NCBI GenBank assembly: GCA_028280565.1
Contig: JANQLQ010000137.1
Span: forward strand, 1-39,430
Direction of reading: 5' to 3'
DNA: 39,430 nt
Source of the DNA: Fulvivirga sp.
GTDB lineage: Bacteria > Bacteroidota > Bacteroidia > Cytophagales > Cyclobacteriaceae
In this document: piece after piece, positions 16,128 to 24,165 of the stretch
How positions within the stretch are numbered: position 1 is the first letter of the stretch
Layout of the letters: each line of letters opens with the position of its first letter
Notes under the pieces: generated by a model
Database searches by the model: none
Told to the model about the DNA's origin: nothing
The model's input: the letters and a program-made list of their open reading frames with translations, nothing else
Made by a program: the position numbers and the translations under genes

Positions 16128-16530
16128 TTCAATCGTCTAATAACTAGGGATTAAATGATAAAGAAGTCGGTTAGTTATCCCTAACAAAAACAAAAATGTC
16201 TTTTTTAACGTCATTCCTGTCTGCCCCATGTGAGAGGCAGCGCGAGAACAGGAATCTGCTTTGTGGTTGAACCTTTTTGAGTGTACTGGGTTTTCGTTCC
16301 ACGACTTCGCAGATTCTTCCAAAGGAATCCCAATGGGGCTTGTTACGCCTAGCCTAACGCACAGGCGGCAAGAAATAACGATGTTGGAAAGTGAGGAATG
16401 ACATTCTTAGGTATGGGTTTTGGATCGACTTCCAGGGGAATGTTAAGGGCCATTCCTTTCTTTCCGGGGAGTAAAAGAATTGAGGTCATAAACCTAATGA
16501 TCAATAACTTAAACTTGGAAAAGTAGAACT
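16128..16530 (-). repeat. Intergenic repeat family A, copy 3
   Basis: This is the first of two direct, tandem units, both inverted relative to the copies at the window start. Shared blocks are GTACTGGGTTTTCGTTCCAC, CGACTTCGCAGATTC, AACGCACAGGCGGCAAG, GAATGACATTCTTAGGTATG and TCAATAACTTAAA. A long hairpin can form between CGTCATTCCTG (16210) and the CAGGAATCTG run (16249). A short ORF on the minus strand here is not credible as a gene. Confidence 0.8.
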
Positions 16531-16546
16531 AGTTCTACTTTGTCAC

Positions 16547-16938
16547 ATTCAATTATTTAATAAACAGGGGTTAAAAGATAAGAGAGCCCGTTGGATATCC
16601 TTATCAAAAACGAAAAAAACCTTCTTTATCGTCATTCCTGCCAGCCTTGAAGGGTGAGCGATGCGTGAGAGCAGGAATCTGCTGTGTCGCTGAACGTAAA
16701 CCTTTTTTCGAGTGTACTGGGTTTTCGTTCCACGACTTCGCAGATTCCTTGTCACGCCTAGTCCAACGCACAGGCGGCAAGGAATGACGATGTTGGAAAG
16801 TGAGGAATGACATTCTTAGGTATGGGTTTTGGATCGACTTCCAGGGGAATGTTAATGGCCATTCCTTTCTTTCCGGGGAGTAAAAGGATTGAGGTCATAA
16901 ACCTAATGATCAATAACTTAAATCTGGAAAAGTAGAAT
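16547..16938 (-). repeat. Intergenic repeat family A, copy 4, ending inside the higA remnant
   Basis: This is the second tandem unit, about 410 bases from the first. Identity between the two is very high over the last 150 bases (GTGAGGAATGACATTCTTAG to GGAAAAGTAGAA). After AAGTAGAA at about 16938 the two units diverge abruptly, which marks the right edge. Beyond that edge begins the broken higA reading frame. Confidence 0.8.
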
Positions 16939-16981
16939 TCATGTACTGGTCTTCAGATCGTATGATCGTATATGCCTTCAT
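16938..16981 (-). pseudogene. higA: higA antitoxin remnant, truncated by repeat
   Basis: An ATG ten bases after the higB stop opens MKAYTIIRSEDQYM, which resembles the N-terminus of HigA antitoxins of the higBA type (MKY..I..EEQY). The match ends where the family A repeat begins, and a stop follows within the repeat. The helix-turn-helix part of the antitoxin is therefore gone. The remnant is short, so identity rests mainly on its place after higB. Confidence 0.5.
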
Positions 16982-16991
16982 AATTCTTTCA

Positions 16992-17320
16992 CTAACTAAA
17001 ATCGTCTACTGTATACTGTAAATTTTGCTTGCAGAGCTTCGTATAAGCTGCGTGTGTCCGATCCATTTAACATAGAGATGTATCATATTAGGACCAAATC
17101 AATAAGAGCATATTAACCTGTAGTTATTACCTCCAATATTCAATGCAACCCAGTCATTATTTATCAGATCTGCAGAGCCAAAGGTGTCCTAGAGGTCATT
17201 AGCCGACTCCCAATTTGCTCCTTTAGCAGCTGTTTTAAATCTTTCAAACGAAGCTTTAGATCGTGCATTGTCAACAATAAAATTTTCAATGGATTTCCAT
17301 TTGACCAGGTGTACTTTCAT
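16992..17320 (-). pseudogene. higB: higB-type mRNA interferase toxin, decayed
   Basis: Translating the minus strand from the ATG at 17320 gives a full HigB-like protein of about 108 residues once defects are bridged. It starts MKVHLVKWKSIENF, continues ANWESANDL and NNDWVALNIGGNNYRLI, and ends with GTHAAYTKLCKQNLQYTVDDF. Three defects break it: TAG at 17189-17191 (probably from a Lys codon), TGA at 17099-17101 (probably from Arg), and a one-base loss near 17058 in the WIGTH motif. HigB toxins cleave mRNA at the ribosome and are held in check by HigA. With the antitoxin truncated next door, loss of the toxin would have been needed for survival. Confidence 0.8.
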
Positions 17321-17331
17321 CGTATATACAT

Positions 17332-17364
17332 CAAAGCTAATCAACAAGTTCGCATAAAGCGAAC
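17332..17364 (-). promoter_or_regulatory. Relic higBA promoter and candidate operator palindrome
   Basis: The minus strand carries TAGCTTTG (17332-17339), an exact -7 consensus match, 12 bases before the higB start. Just upstream is a perfect palindrome, GTTCGC-ATAAA-GCGAAC on the + strand (17348-17364). Type II antitoxins repress their own operon through such palindromes, so this may be the surviving HigA operator. The remainder up to 17571 has no gene I recognise. Confidence 0.5.
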
Positions 17365-17571
17365 ATTGTTAGATCAAAGGGGTTGCACTGCTTTGCTTCT
17401 ACAGCCAAAAAGGGATTCCAATCTCTCCCTCCTACTGGTAGAATTCTTTCCTTCTAAAATCTTTACACGATCCCACGGCTTTCCCTAGGTTAAAAAACAA
17501 CTCTACGAAAAGACCCAATTTATTTAACTTAACACAATGAACCTTATGGAGCAGGCTAGATTTTACAATAA

Positions 17572-18147
17572 ATGTTATTTAAGCAGCAACACTTAGCAGG
17601 AATAAAGACAGGTGATATCACACTTGCATTTCGTAAGTGGAAAAAGCCTACTGTAAAAAGAGGAAGTCTCCTGAAAACAGCTATCGGACAAATAGAAATT
17701 GGTGCCATTGAAGAGGTTGATATTGCCTCCATTTCAGCATTAGAGGCCCAAATGGCCGGGTTCAATTCTTTAGACCAACTACTCCGGTTGCTTCAAAAAG
17801 TAAACGAGGGCAGTATCTACAAGATCGGGTTGGCCTATCATTCTCCCGATCCAAGGGTTGAGCTAAGAAGTAAAGAGGAACTTACAAATGAAGAGTTTCA
17901 CCAACTTAAAAAGAAACTAGAACGGCTCGATCAATACAGCAAAACAGGGGCTTGGACACGAGAAGTGTTAGAAAGTATCCGGCAAAATCCAAAGTTGAAA
18001 GCGGCAGACCTCGCGGTTCTTCTATCCAAAGAAAAAGACTGGCTAAAAATCAACATTCGCAAGCTCAAAAACCTAGGTCTAACCATAAGTCATAACCCGG
18101 GCTATGAGATCTCTCCTTTGGGTAAGGCATTTTTAGAAATGTTTTAG
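17572..18147 (+). CDS. ASCH-domain protein with C-terminal winged-helix-like region
   Basis: The protein has 191 residues. The N-terminal part (1-105: MLFKQQHLAGIKTGDITLAF, RKWKKPTVKRGSLLKT, then GAIEEVDIASIS) has the pattern of ASCH domains, PUA-like folds thought to bind RNA or modified nucleotides. The C-terminal part (about 115-191) looks like a winged helix (DWLKINIRKLKNLGLTISH, GYEISPLGKAFLEMF). No signal peptide is seen. The ATG at 17572 fits the domain start. Neighbours are the toxin relic and the convergent sulfatase, so context says little. The recognition is from memory of the family pattern. Confidence 0.6.
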   Translation: MLFKQQHLAGIKTGDITLAFRKWKKPTVKRGSLLKTAIGQIEIGAIEEVDIASISALEAQMAGFNSLDQLLRLLQKVNEGSIYKIGLAYHSPDPRVELRSKEELTNEEFHQLKKKLERLDQYSKTGAWTREVLESIRQNPKLKAADLAVLLSKEKDWLKINIRKLKNLGLTISHNPGYEISPLGKAFLEMF

Positions 18148-18252
18148 CCGTCAGCAGCTAGCAGGGTATATCCCACGAAGTGGGGACTCGTTAAAATTCC
18201 CGGTTTATATATTCATCCACCATTGTTAGCAGCCATATTTTTGCCCTTTTGA

Positions 18253-19689
18253 TCAATCCATCGGTTCCCAGGGTGTACGCTGGAACCAGCCGTATTCGGG
18301 CATCGGCCAAAACTCGCTGCTAGTCCGTACGGTATCAAGGTAATTTTGCAATGCCAACCGCTGTTTTTCCTGGCTGCCGTAAATGCGCATAGATTCCGTA
18401 GGATCTTCAAAAATGTTGTATAGTTTTGGTTCCCCCTTACTCCCAAACCTTACCGCTTTATACCCGGTACGTGTATCCAAAGCGGCTTGTTGACCTCCTC
18501 CACTCCTGCCCTGCCATATAAACTCCCAATAGAGCATACGATGCCCGTCAAACTTATCACCTGTGTCAAATAACAAGGGGGCAATGGATATTCCACTTGT
18601 TTTTACCGGGTCTTTTAGGCCTGCCAGTTCCATCATCGTTGGCATAATATCTTGGAAGGCCAATATTTCATCTACGGTGCCGGGTCCAATATAGCCCGGC
18701 CACCAAGCAATAAAAGGCACGCGGATCCCCCCGTCATAAACGCTTCTTTTTCCACTTCTAAGTCCCCCATTATTGTTAAAAAGATCATGCCATTCCCGGG
18801 TGAGCTTCCCAACCTGTACATCAGCGCCATTGTCACTGGTGAATATTACCATTGTATTTTTACTGTGACCATGTTCCCCTAAGGCTGCGATGATCTTGCC
18901 TATATCGGTGTCCATGAGGGTGATCATAGCAGCATATTTTTTCGCCCTTTCCGGCCAGTCCTTTTGCTCATAAGGCCACATAGATGGAGGATTATGAGGA
19001 CTATGTGGGATCGTGTAGGCCAGGTAGAGGAAGAATGGAGAATGGTGGTCCTTTTTCAAAAAATCGAGGGCCTCCTGCGTGAATACATTATGACTATAGG
19101 TGCCGGGCTCCAGTTCCATCCACCCCTCATTGCTACAAAGCTTTGCCGGATAATAGTTGTGTGCTGCCACGTGAGTATCATATCCCACAAAATAATCAAA
19201 CCCCTTTTCCAGCGGGTAGCCGGTACTGCCTTTTGGTCCCAATCCCCATTTGCCGATACAAGCGTTGTAATACCCCGCCTCTTTAAGTTTTTCGGGAAAG
19301 ACCAGGTCCCGTGGTCGCAAGGTCTCTTTTTCCGGTTTTCCCCCGGGATTATCTTTTATAAAACCATGTCCTTGGTGCAAACCCGTCATTAAACAAGCGC
19401 GGGATGGGCCGCAGACGGGACCACCGGCATAGAAATTGGTGAATTTCTTTCCCTCCCGTGCCAGCCGGTCAATATTAGGGGTTTGAATTACTTGCTGGCC
19501 ATAAGCACCCAGTTCACCGTATCCCAGGTCATCTGCAAGGATAAAAATGATATTAGGCCGCTCGTTCCCTGGCTTTGCTGACTGTGAGGAAGCTCCACAA
19601 GCGTTCATACACACGAGGGCAAGTAAAAGTATGGCGAGCCTGCAGGCTATCGGTCCAATAAAATAATGGTTTGACATGTCTTTCTTCAT
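18253..19689 (-). CDS. S1-family sulfatase, probable lipoprotein (last gene of PUL operon)
   Basis: The protein has 478 residues, usual for S1 sulfatases. The N-terminus has a hydrophobic stretch ending in a possible lipobox (VCMNAC, Cys31). The metal-binding start is NIIFILADDLGYGELGAYG (Asp53, Asp54). The catalytic Cys93 in CGPSRACLMTG must be converted to formylglycine. Further metal-site signatures are FTSDNGAD, GGLRSGKRSVYDGGIRVPFI, and the C-terminal GEPKLYNIFEDPTE. The enzyme hydrolyses sulfate esters, likely on sugars released from the polysaccharide handled by the upstream SusCD. It starts 15 bases after the previous sulfatase. The exact sulfate position it removes cannot be read. 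Confidence 0.92.
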   Translation of the reverse strand: MKKDMSNHYFIGPIACRLAILLLALVCMNACGASSQSAKPGNERPNIIFILADDLGYGELGAYGQQVIQTPNIDRLAREGKKFTNFYAGGPVCGPSRACLMTGLHQGHGFIKDNPGGKPEKETLRPRDLVFPEKLKEAGYYNACIGKWGLGPKGSTGYPLEKGFDYFVGYDTHVAAHNYYPAKLCSNEGWMELEPGTYSHNVFTQEALDFLKKDHHSPFFLYLAYTIPHSPHNPPSMWPYEQKDWPERAKKYAAMITLMDTDIGKIIAALGEHGHSKNTMVIFTSDNGADVQVGKLTREWHDLFNNNGGLRSGKRSVYDGGIRVPFIAWWPGYIGPGTVDEILAFQDIMPTMMELAGLKDPVKTSGISIAPLLFDTGDKFDGHRMLYWEFIWQGRSGGGQQAALDTRTGYKAVRFGSKGEPKLYNIFEDPTESMRIYGSQEKQRLALQNYLDTVRTSSEFWPMPEYGWFQRTPWEPMD

Positions 19690-19704
19690 TTTGACTCTCC
19701 AGGG

Positions 19705-21171
19705 TTAATCTTTATTAATGGAAGGCTTTGGAATCCCCGCTCCTGTATTTTTGATCCACTTTTCTAGTTTTGCATCCAGCTCTTTTACCTTCATAGGCAT
19801 TTCTACCGCCAGGTCCACTTTCTCCGGCGCATCCTCCCGCAGGTTAAATAACTCAAACTCTTTCCCTTCATATCTTTTTATGAGTTTCCATTCTCCATGG
19901 CGAATGATGCTATACGGTACGATGTCGTCCCCCCGGTAATGCGGGAAATGCCAATACAAGCTTCTCTCGAACCTTGTCTTCCTGTTTGCTAAAACAGGCC
20001 ATAAACTTTTTCCATCTACTTGCCGAGGCCCCGTCTTTATACCCGCAGCCTCACAAAATGTAGGCAGGAAGTCTACACTCGTTACCGGAATATCTATGGC
20101 CTGGCCTTCTTTTATCCTTCGCGGGAATTTTATGACCAGCGGCACCCGGATACCCCCTTCGTACGCATATCCCTTGCCTTTTCTTAGGGGTTCGTTGGAC
20201 GTGACCCGTAATAGCCCCCCGTTATCGCTGTACAGTACCACGATGGTATTTTCTTCAAGCCCGAGTTCCTTTAATGTATTCATTACCCTTCCTATGTTTT
20301 CATCCACCTTGTAGATCATGGCAGCATAGGCCGAGTTTTGATGGTTTCCAGTTTTTTCTTTTTGCTCGAAATATGCCACTTTGTCTCTTGGGGGCTGAAT
20401 GGGGGTATGCACAGAATAAAATGCCAGCTGGAGAAAGAAAGGTTTTTGCCGGTTTCGCCGGATAAAACCCACGGCCTCCCGGCCCAACCTATCGGTGAGG
20501 TACTCTCCATCCTGTAGCCCCTGCCGGAGGCTTTCGATCCGATGAATAACCCCCTTTACATTGCGCTGGTACGGGCTGTAATAGCTCATGGGCTGCCCCC
20601 AATTACTTACGCCTGCCTGCCAGTCGAATCCCTGGTGGATAGGATGGTAGGGGTCATGTCCCAGGTGCCATTTCCCGATGTAGCCTGTAAAATAGCCTGC
20701 CTCTTTTAGTATTTCCGCGATAGTGACCTCCTCCAAGGGCAGGTGATTCCTGTTAGGAATACCACTTTGCTTTCGGCTCGCTGGGTGGTTTAGGGTAAGC
20801 TCGGCATTCCCTGGTGGGATCCCCATATCCCAGCCTTTTGCCATCGATGGGATGTGGGTAGTAAGCTGCAACCTAGCGGGATATTTCCCCGTAACGATCG
20901 ACGCCCGCGTAGGCGAACATACCGCACTGGCGGCATAGGCTTGCGTGAAATTGGCTCCTTCCAGGGCCAGCTGATCCATGTGGGGAGTTTCATAATACTG
21001 GCTGCCGTTGAAACCCGTGTCTGTCCAACCGAGATCATCCACTATGATGAGCACAATATTGGGCTTGCTTTCCTGCTGGGCTAAAAAGTACCCAGGGCAC
21101 AAAAGAGCACCCACGAGCAGAAGTATTCTTGCCCTACTGATTTTTCTACTCCTTTGACTAGTTTTTAACAT
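19705..21171 (-). CDS. S1-family sulfatase, secreted
   Basis: The protein has 488 residues from the ATG at 21171. A longer frame from 21228 would overlap the upstream stop by 47 bases and place a charged stretch before the signal peptide. The signal is ILLLVGALLCPGYFLAQQ. Active-site features are IVDDLGWTDTGFNG near 43-56, Cys85 in CSPTRASIVTG, YSDNGG and RKGKGYAYEGGIRVPLV, with ELFNLREDAPEKVDLA near the end. It also has the HTPIQPPR segment of the substrate pocket. It sits 10 bases after the preceding sulfatase in the operon. A Cys-type formylglycine enzyme like its neighbours; its maturation enzyme is not encoded in this window. Confidence 0.92.
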   Translation of the reverse strand: MLKTSQRSRKISRARILLLVGALLCPGYFLAQQESKPNIVLIIVDDLGWTDTGFNGSQYYETPHMDQLALEGANFTQAYAASAVCSPTRASIVTGKYPARLQLTTHIPSMAKGWDMGIPPGNAELTLNHPASRKQSGIPNRNHLPLEEVTIAEILKEAGYFTGYIGKWHLGHDPYHPIHQGFDWQAGVSNWGQPMSYYSPYQRNVKGVIHRIESLRQGLQDGEYLTDRLGREAVGFIRRNRQKPFFLQLAFYSVHTPIQPPRDKVAYFEQKEKTGNHQNSAYAAMIYKVDENIGRVMNTLKELGLEENTIVVLYSDNGGLLRVTSNEPLRKGKGYAYEGGIRVPLVIKFPRRIKEGQAIDIPVTSVDFLPTFCEAAGIKTGPRQVDGKSLWPVLANRKTRFERSLYWHFPHYRGDDIVPYSIIRHGEWKLIKRYEGKEFELFNLREDAPEKVDLAVEMPMKVKELDAKLEKWIKNTGAGIPKPSINKD

Positions 21172-21181
21172 CTGCAGGAAC

Positions 21182-22660
21182 CTATCGTTCTTTATTACTG
21201 CTTTCGGCAAAAGGATTACCCGGGTCATAATCCGGGTTTACTATGGGAAGGGACGCGTTGGTTTCATCCCACCAGTCCCTGAGCAAAGACATTAGTTCTT
21301 TCACCTTCCCCGGCCTCTCCCGGGAGATATCTGTTTTCTCACCGATGTCTTCTCTTAGATTGAACAATTCAATTTTTTCCCCCAGCTCAAGCCGGCCGTA
21401 CAGCTTGCGATGTTCTGCTTGCAGGCCTTGAGTGTCCAGGTAATCCCCAAAATAGTAGATCAGCTTATAGTCACCTTTTCTAACGATGCTGCCCGGTGTT
21501 TTTCCGTACATGGGCACATAATGCGGATGGTGGAAATAGAGTACCTCCCGGTCAAATTTCCCCTCACCGCTTAGCAAGGGAGAAAGACTTTCTCCATCGA
21601 TTTTATAGCTTCTTGGGACTCCTGTCCCAGCTATTTCAGCAAACGTAGGATACATATCTATGATGTGAACGGGTGTCGTAATTTCCATACCAGTTTCGAT
21701 CATTTTTGGCCATTTTATGACCAGCGGCACCCGGATACCCCCTTCGTACAGTGAGCCTTTGGACTCACGTAAAGGCGTGTGGTCCCAAAACCTGCCCAAA
21801 GCCCCGTTATCACCCATTACCGCTACCAGGGTATTTTCAGTTAAACCGAGACTTTCAATTTTTTCAACAAGGAGGCCTATTGAATGATCCAAATGTCCTG
21901 TCATGGCCAGTATGTCGGCGGTGGGTCTTTCAGAAACTATGCCCCATTTATCCGTCATGCGGGCATATCCTTTTTTTACATATTTTTCCACCAGCGTATC
22001 CGGCGCTGCTAACGGGGAATGTGTGGTAAAGTGAGAAACAAAAGCGAAAAAAGGATTGTCTTTGTTCTGTTCTATAAAATCCATCACCTCGATCGTGATA
22101 TCCATGACGGCCTTGTCACCTTTAGCCTTCGCTTCTGCCGCTTCCCCGGCCCAGTCAAAACCGTAGGCATTAAAATATGCCATACCTTTTTTCTCCTTGA
22201 TCGGGGCCAGTGGATAATTATCGGCTACATGCCACTTACCACTGATCCCGGTAGTGTAGCCAGCTTTTTTGAGCATTTTGGCCAGGTTGTACCACTCCGC
22301 CGGTAGCTTTTTTCTCACTTTCGGGGTGAGCATGGGAGCTTTTCCCCAAAACCGGTTGTTAATTACTTTGGTCATACCGGAACGGGCGGGGTACTTACCG
22401 GATAAAAATGCCGCTCTTGTAGGCGAACACTGCGGCATGGCGTAGGCACTGGTGAACTTTGCTCCATCTCTCGCCAGTTTGTCCAGGTTTGGCGTGTTCA
22501 CAATTTCACTACCGTAACAGCCCAGCTGGTTCCAGCCAAAATCATCTACCAGGATAAAAATGATATTGGGTTTTACCCTATTTTGATGCTTCACCGGTTG
22601 GCTGGAAACCGGGAGTACCAGCAGTAAGACAAGAGGTAAGAACAATACGAAGTATTTCAT
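21182..22660 (-). CDS. S1-family sulfatase, secreted
   Basis: The protein has 492 residues. The signal peptide is MKYFVLFLPLVLLLVLPVSS. The fold starts at NIIFILVDDFGWNQLGCYG (Asp39, Asp40), with Cys78 in CSPTRAAFLSG. Later marks are VMGDNGALG, RESKGSLYEGGIRVPLVIKW, and ELFNLREDIGEKTDIS near the end. A lysine/tryptophan-rich loop (MTKVINNRFWGKAPMLTPKV) after the active site differs from the sister enzymes and may shape substrate choice. It begins 23 bases after the upstream sulfatase. Arylsulfatase A-like by family; the natural substrate is probably a sulfated sugar. Confidence 0.92.
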   Translation of the reverse strand: MKYFVLFLPLVLLLVLPVSSQPVKHQNRVKPNIIFILVDDFGWNQLGCYGSEIVNTPNLDKLARDGAKFTSAYAMPQCSPTRAAFLSGKYPARSGMTKVINNRFWGKAPMLTPKVRKKLPAEWYNLAKMLKKAGYTTGISGKWHVADNYPLAPIKEKKGMAYFNAYGFDWAGEAAEAKAKGDKAVMDITIEVMDFIEQNKDNPFFAFVSHFTTHSPLAAPDTLVEKYVKKGYARMTDKWGIVSERPTADILAMTGHLDHSIGLLVEKIESLGLTENTLVAVMGDNGALGRFWDHTPLRESKGSLYEGGIRVPLVIKWPKMIETGMEITTPVHIIDMYPTFAEIAGTGVPRSYKIDGESLSPLLSGEGKFDREVLYFHHPHYVPMYGKTPGSIVRKGDYKLIYYFGDYLDTQGLQAEHRKLYGRLELGEKIELFNLREDIGEKTDISRERPGKVKELMSLLRDWWDETNASLPIVNPDYDPGNPFAESSNKER

Positions 22661-22683
22661 TTTATATGCTGCGATTAGTTAAA

Positions 22684-24165
22684 TCACCTTACCAAGGTAA
22701 GGCGCTCCGTTTCTTTTACATCCCTGCTCTTATTGGCTCTTACTATCCAATCGCGCGAACCTGCCTCAAAGTGTGGGTTTGTCTCCTTCGGAACAGGCGC
22801 ACCGGTATTTTTGCGCCATTGCCTGAGCTCTGCCAGCAGAGCTCCCGCTTTTTCCGGGTATTGATCGTGTAAGTCTTTACTCTCGCCTATGTCCTCTTTT
22901 AGATTGTAAAGCCGTAGGGAACCCTCCTCAAAATTTTCAATGAGTTTCCAGTCTCCCTTGCGAATAGCGCCACCGGGATATTGCCATAACAGGGCGTTAG
23001 TGCGCCCGTTACCATTGTAGGACGTTAAATGCCAATAAATAGCATCGCGCTTTAGTTTTCCCCTAGCCTGAAGTAAAGGAACAAGGCTCACTCCATCTAC
23101 TGCCGTGTTTTCCGGGATACCTGTACCGGCCATCTCGACAAGGGTAGGGTAATGATCAACCACAGTTACAGGTGTATCTTCAATGGAACCGGGCCGTACC
23201 ACACCCGGCCATTTCACAATGAGCGGCACCCGGATGCCCCCTTCGGTAAGGTTCCCTTTTTGCCCTCTCAGCGGGGAATTTGACGTGGCCACGATCTGCC
23301 CCCCGTTGTCAGAGGTAAAGATTATTATGGTATTATCCAATAGGTTATACTTCTCCAATTGATCAAGAACCCGGCCAATACTATGATCCATATAACTGAC
23401 CATGGCACCGTAAGCAGGAACACCTTGCTCCCCATGTTTTTTTTTGCCCTTATATTTTTCCACCCATTCCTTTTTGGCGTGCAAGGGCACATGCACCTGG
23501 TAAAATGGAAAATACAGGAAAAAAGGGGTGTTCTTATTTTCCTCGATAAACCTGCATGCGCCGTCGGCCAGGATTTCCGTGAGGTATTCTCCCTCTTTAG
23601 CCGGCGCCATGTGTTTAATGTTACCGAAAGGGCTGAAAAAGCTTTTGGGACTTCCAGTAGCGTCACCGCCCATGTTGGCATCAAACCCCTGCCCTAATGG
23701 ACCTGTCAACGAATCATTTCCCAAATGCCACTTTCCGAAATGGCCTGTGGCATACCCTGCTTCCTTCAATACTTCAGCAAGGGTTACCTCGTCCGCGGAA
23801 ATAAAACGTTTTGATCGTATACCCTTTACCTTTTGCATTTTCAAGGGAGTACCGGCGTATGCATCGACGGTATAGATCCCTGTCCGGGGTGGATATTTGC
23901 CTGTCATAAGGCTGGCTCTTGAAGGCGAGCAAGTTGGCATCATATACGCCGACGTGAACTTCATACCTTCCTTAGCCAATTGATCAATATGGGGGGTATC
24001 ATAATAACTACTGCCATAGCAGCCGGTATCAGTCCATCCCAAGTCATCCACCAGGAAAAAAACAATATTCGGTTTTTTCTCCTCCCGGGCGCAGGCAGTA
24101 AAAGAAATACAGATCGTCAGCAGCCAGGCCACGGCGAGTAAGGTCGTATCAGTCCAAAATTTCAT
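22684..24165 (-). CDS. S1-family sulfatase, probable lipoprotein
   Basis: The protein has 493 residues. A hydrophobic N-terminus ends in a lipobox, ISFTAC, with Cys25. Active-site motifs are FFLVDDLGWTDTGCYG (Asp40, Asp41), Cys79 in CSPSRASLMTG, FTSDNGGQ and GQKGNLTEGGIRVPLI, and SLRLYNLKEDIGESKDLH near the end. Its start codon lies inside the last codons of the upstream GH gene (17-base overlap), so translation is probably coupled. That pairing suggests the two act on the same product. Confidence 0.92.
   Translation of the reverse strand: MKFWTDTTLLAVAWLLTICISFTACAREEKKPNIVFFLVDDLGWTDTGCYGSSYYDTPHIDQLAKEGMKFTSAYMMPTCSPSRASLMTGKYPPRTGIYTVDAYAGTPLKMQKVKGIRSKRFISADEVTLAEVLKEAGYATGHFGKWHLGNDSLTGPLGQGFDANMGGDATGSPKSFFSPFGNIKHMAPAKEGEYLTEILADGACRFIEENKNTPFFLYFPFYQVHVPLHAKKEWVEKYKGKKKHGEQGVPAYGAMVSYMDHSIGRVLDQLEKYNLLDNTIIIFTSDNGGQIVATSNSPLRGQKGNLTEGGIRVPLIVKWPGVVRPGSIEDTPVTVVDHYPTLVEMAGTGIPENTAVDGVSLVPLLQARGKLKRDAIYWHLTSYNGNGRTNALLWQYPGGAIRKGDWKLIENFEEGSLRLYNLKEDIGESKDLHDQYPEKAGALLAELRQWRKNTGAPVPKETNPHFEAGSRDWIVRANKSRDVKETERLTLVR

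Noticed and set aside
16137-16813. Minus-strand open frames of 60-70 residues
   Set aside because: They are translations of family A repeats, matching the ones at the window start.
1-16938. Composite transposon explanation for the block between inverted family A repeats
   Set aside because: No transposase or target-site duplication was seen, and the repeats are non-coding. Inverted flanking alone is not enough.
17395-17480. tRNA-like 3' end on the minus strand (GATTGGAATCCC)
   Set aside because: No complete cloverleaf, acceptor pairing or anticodon arm could be formed.
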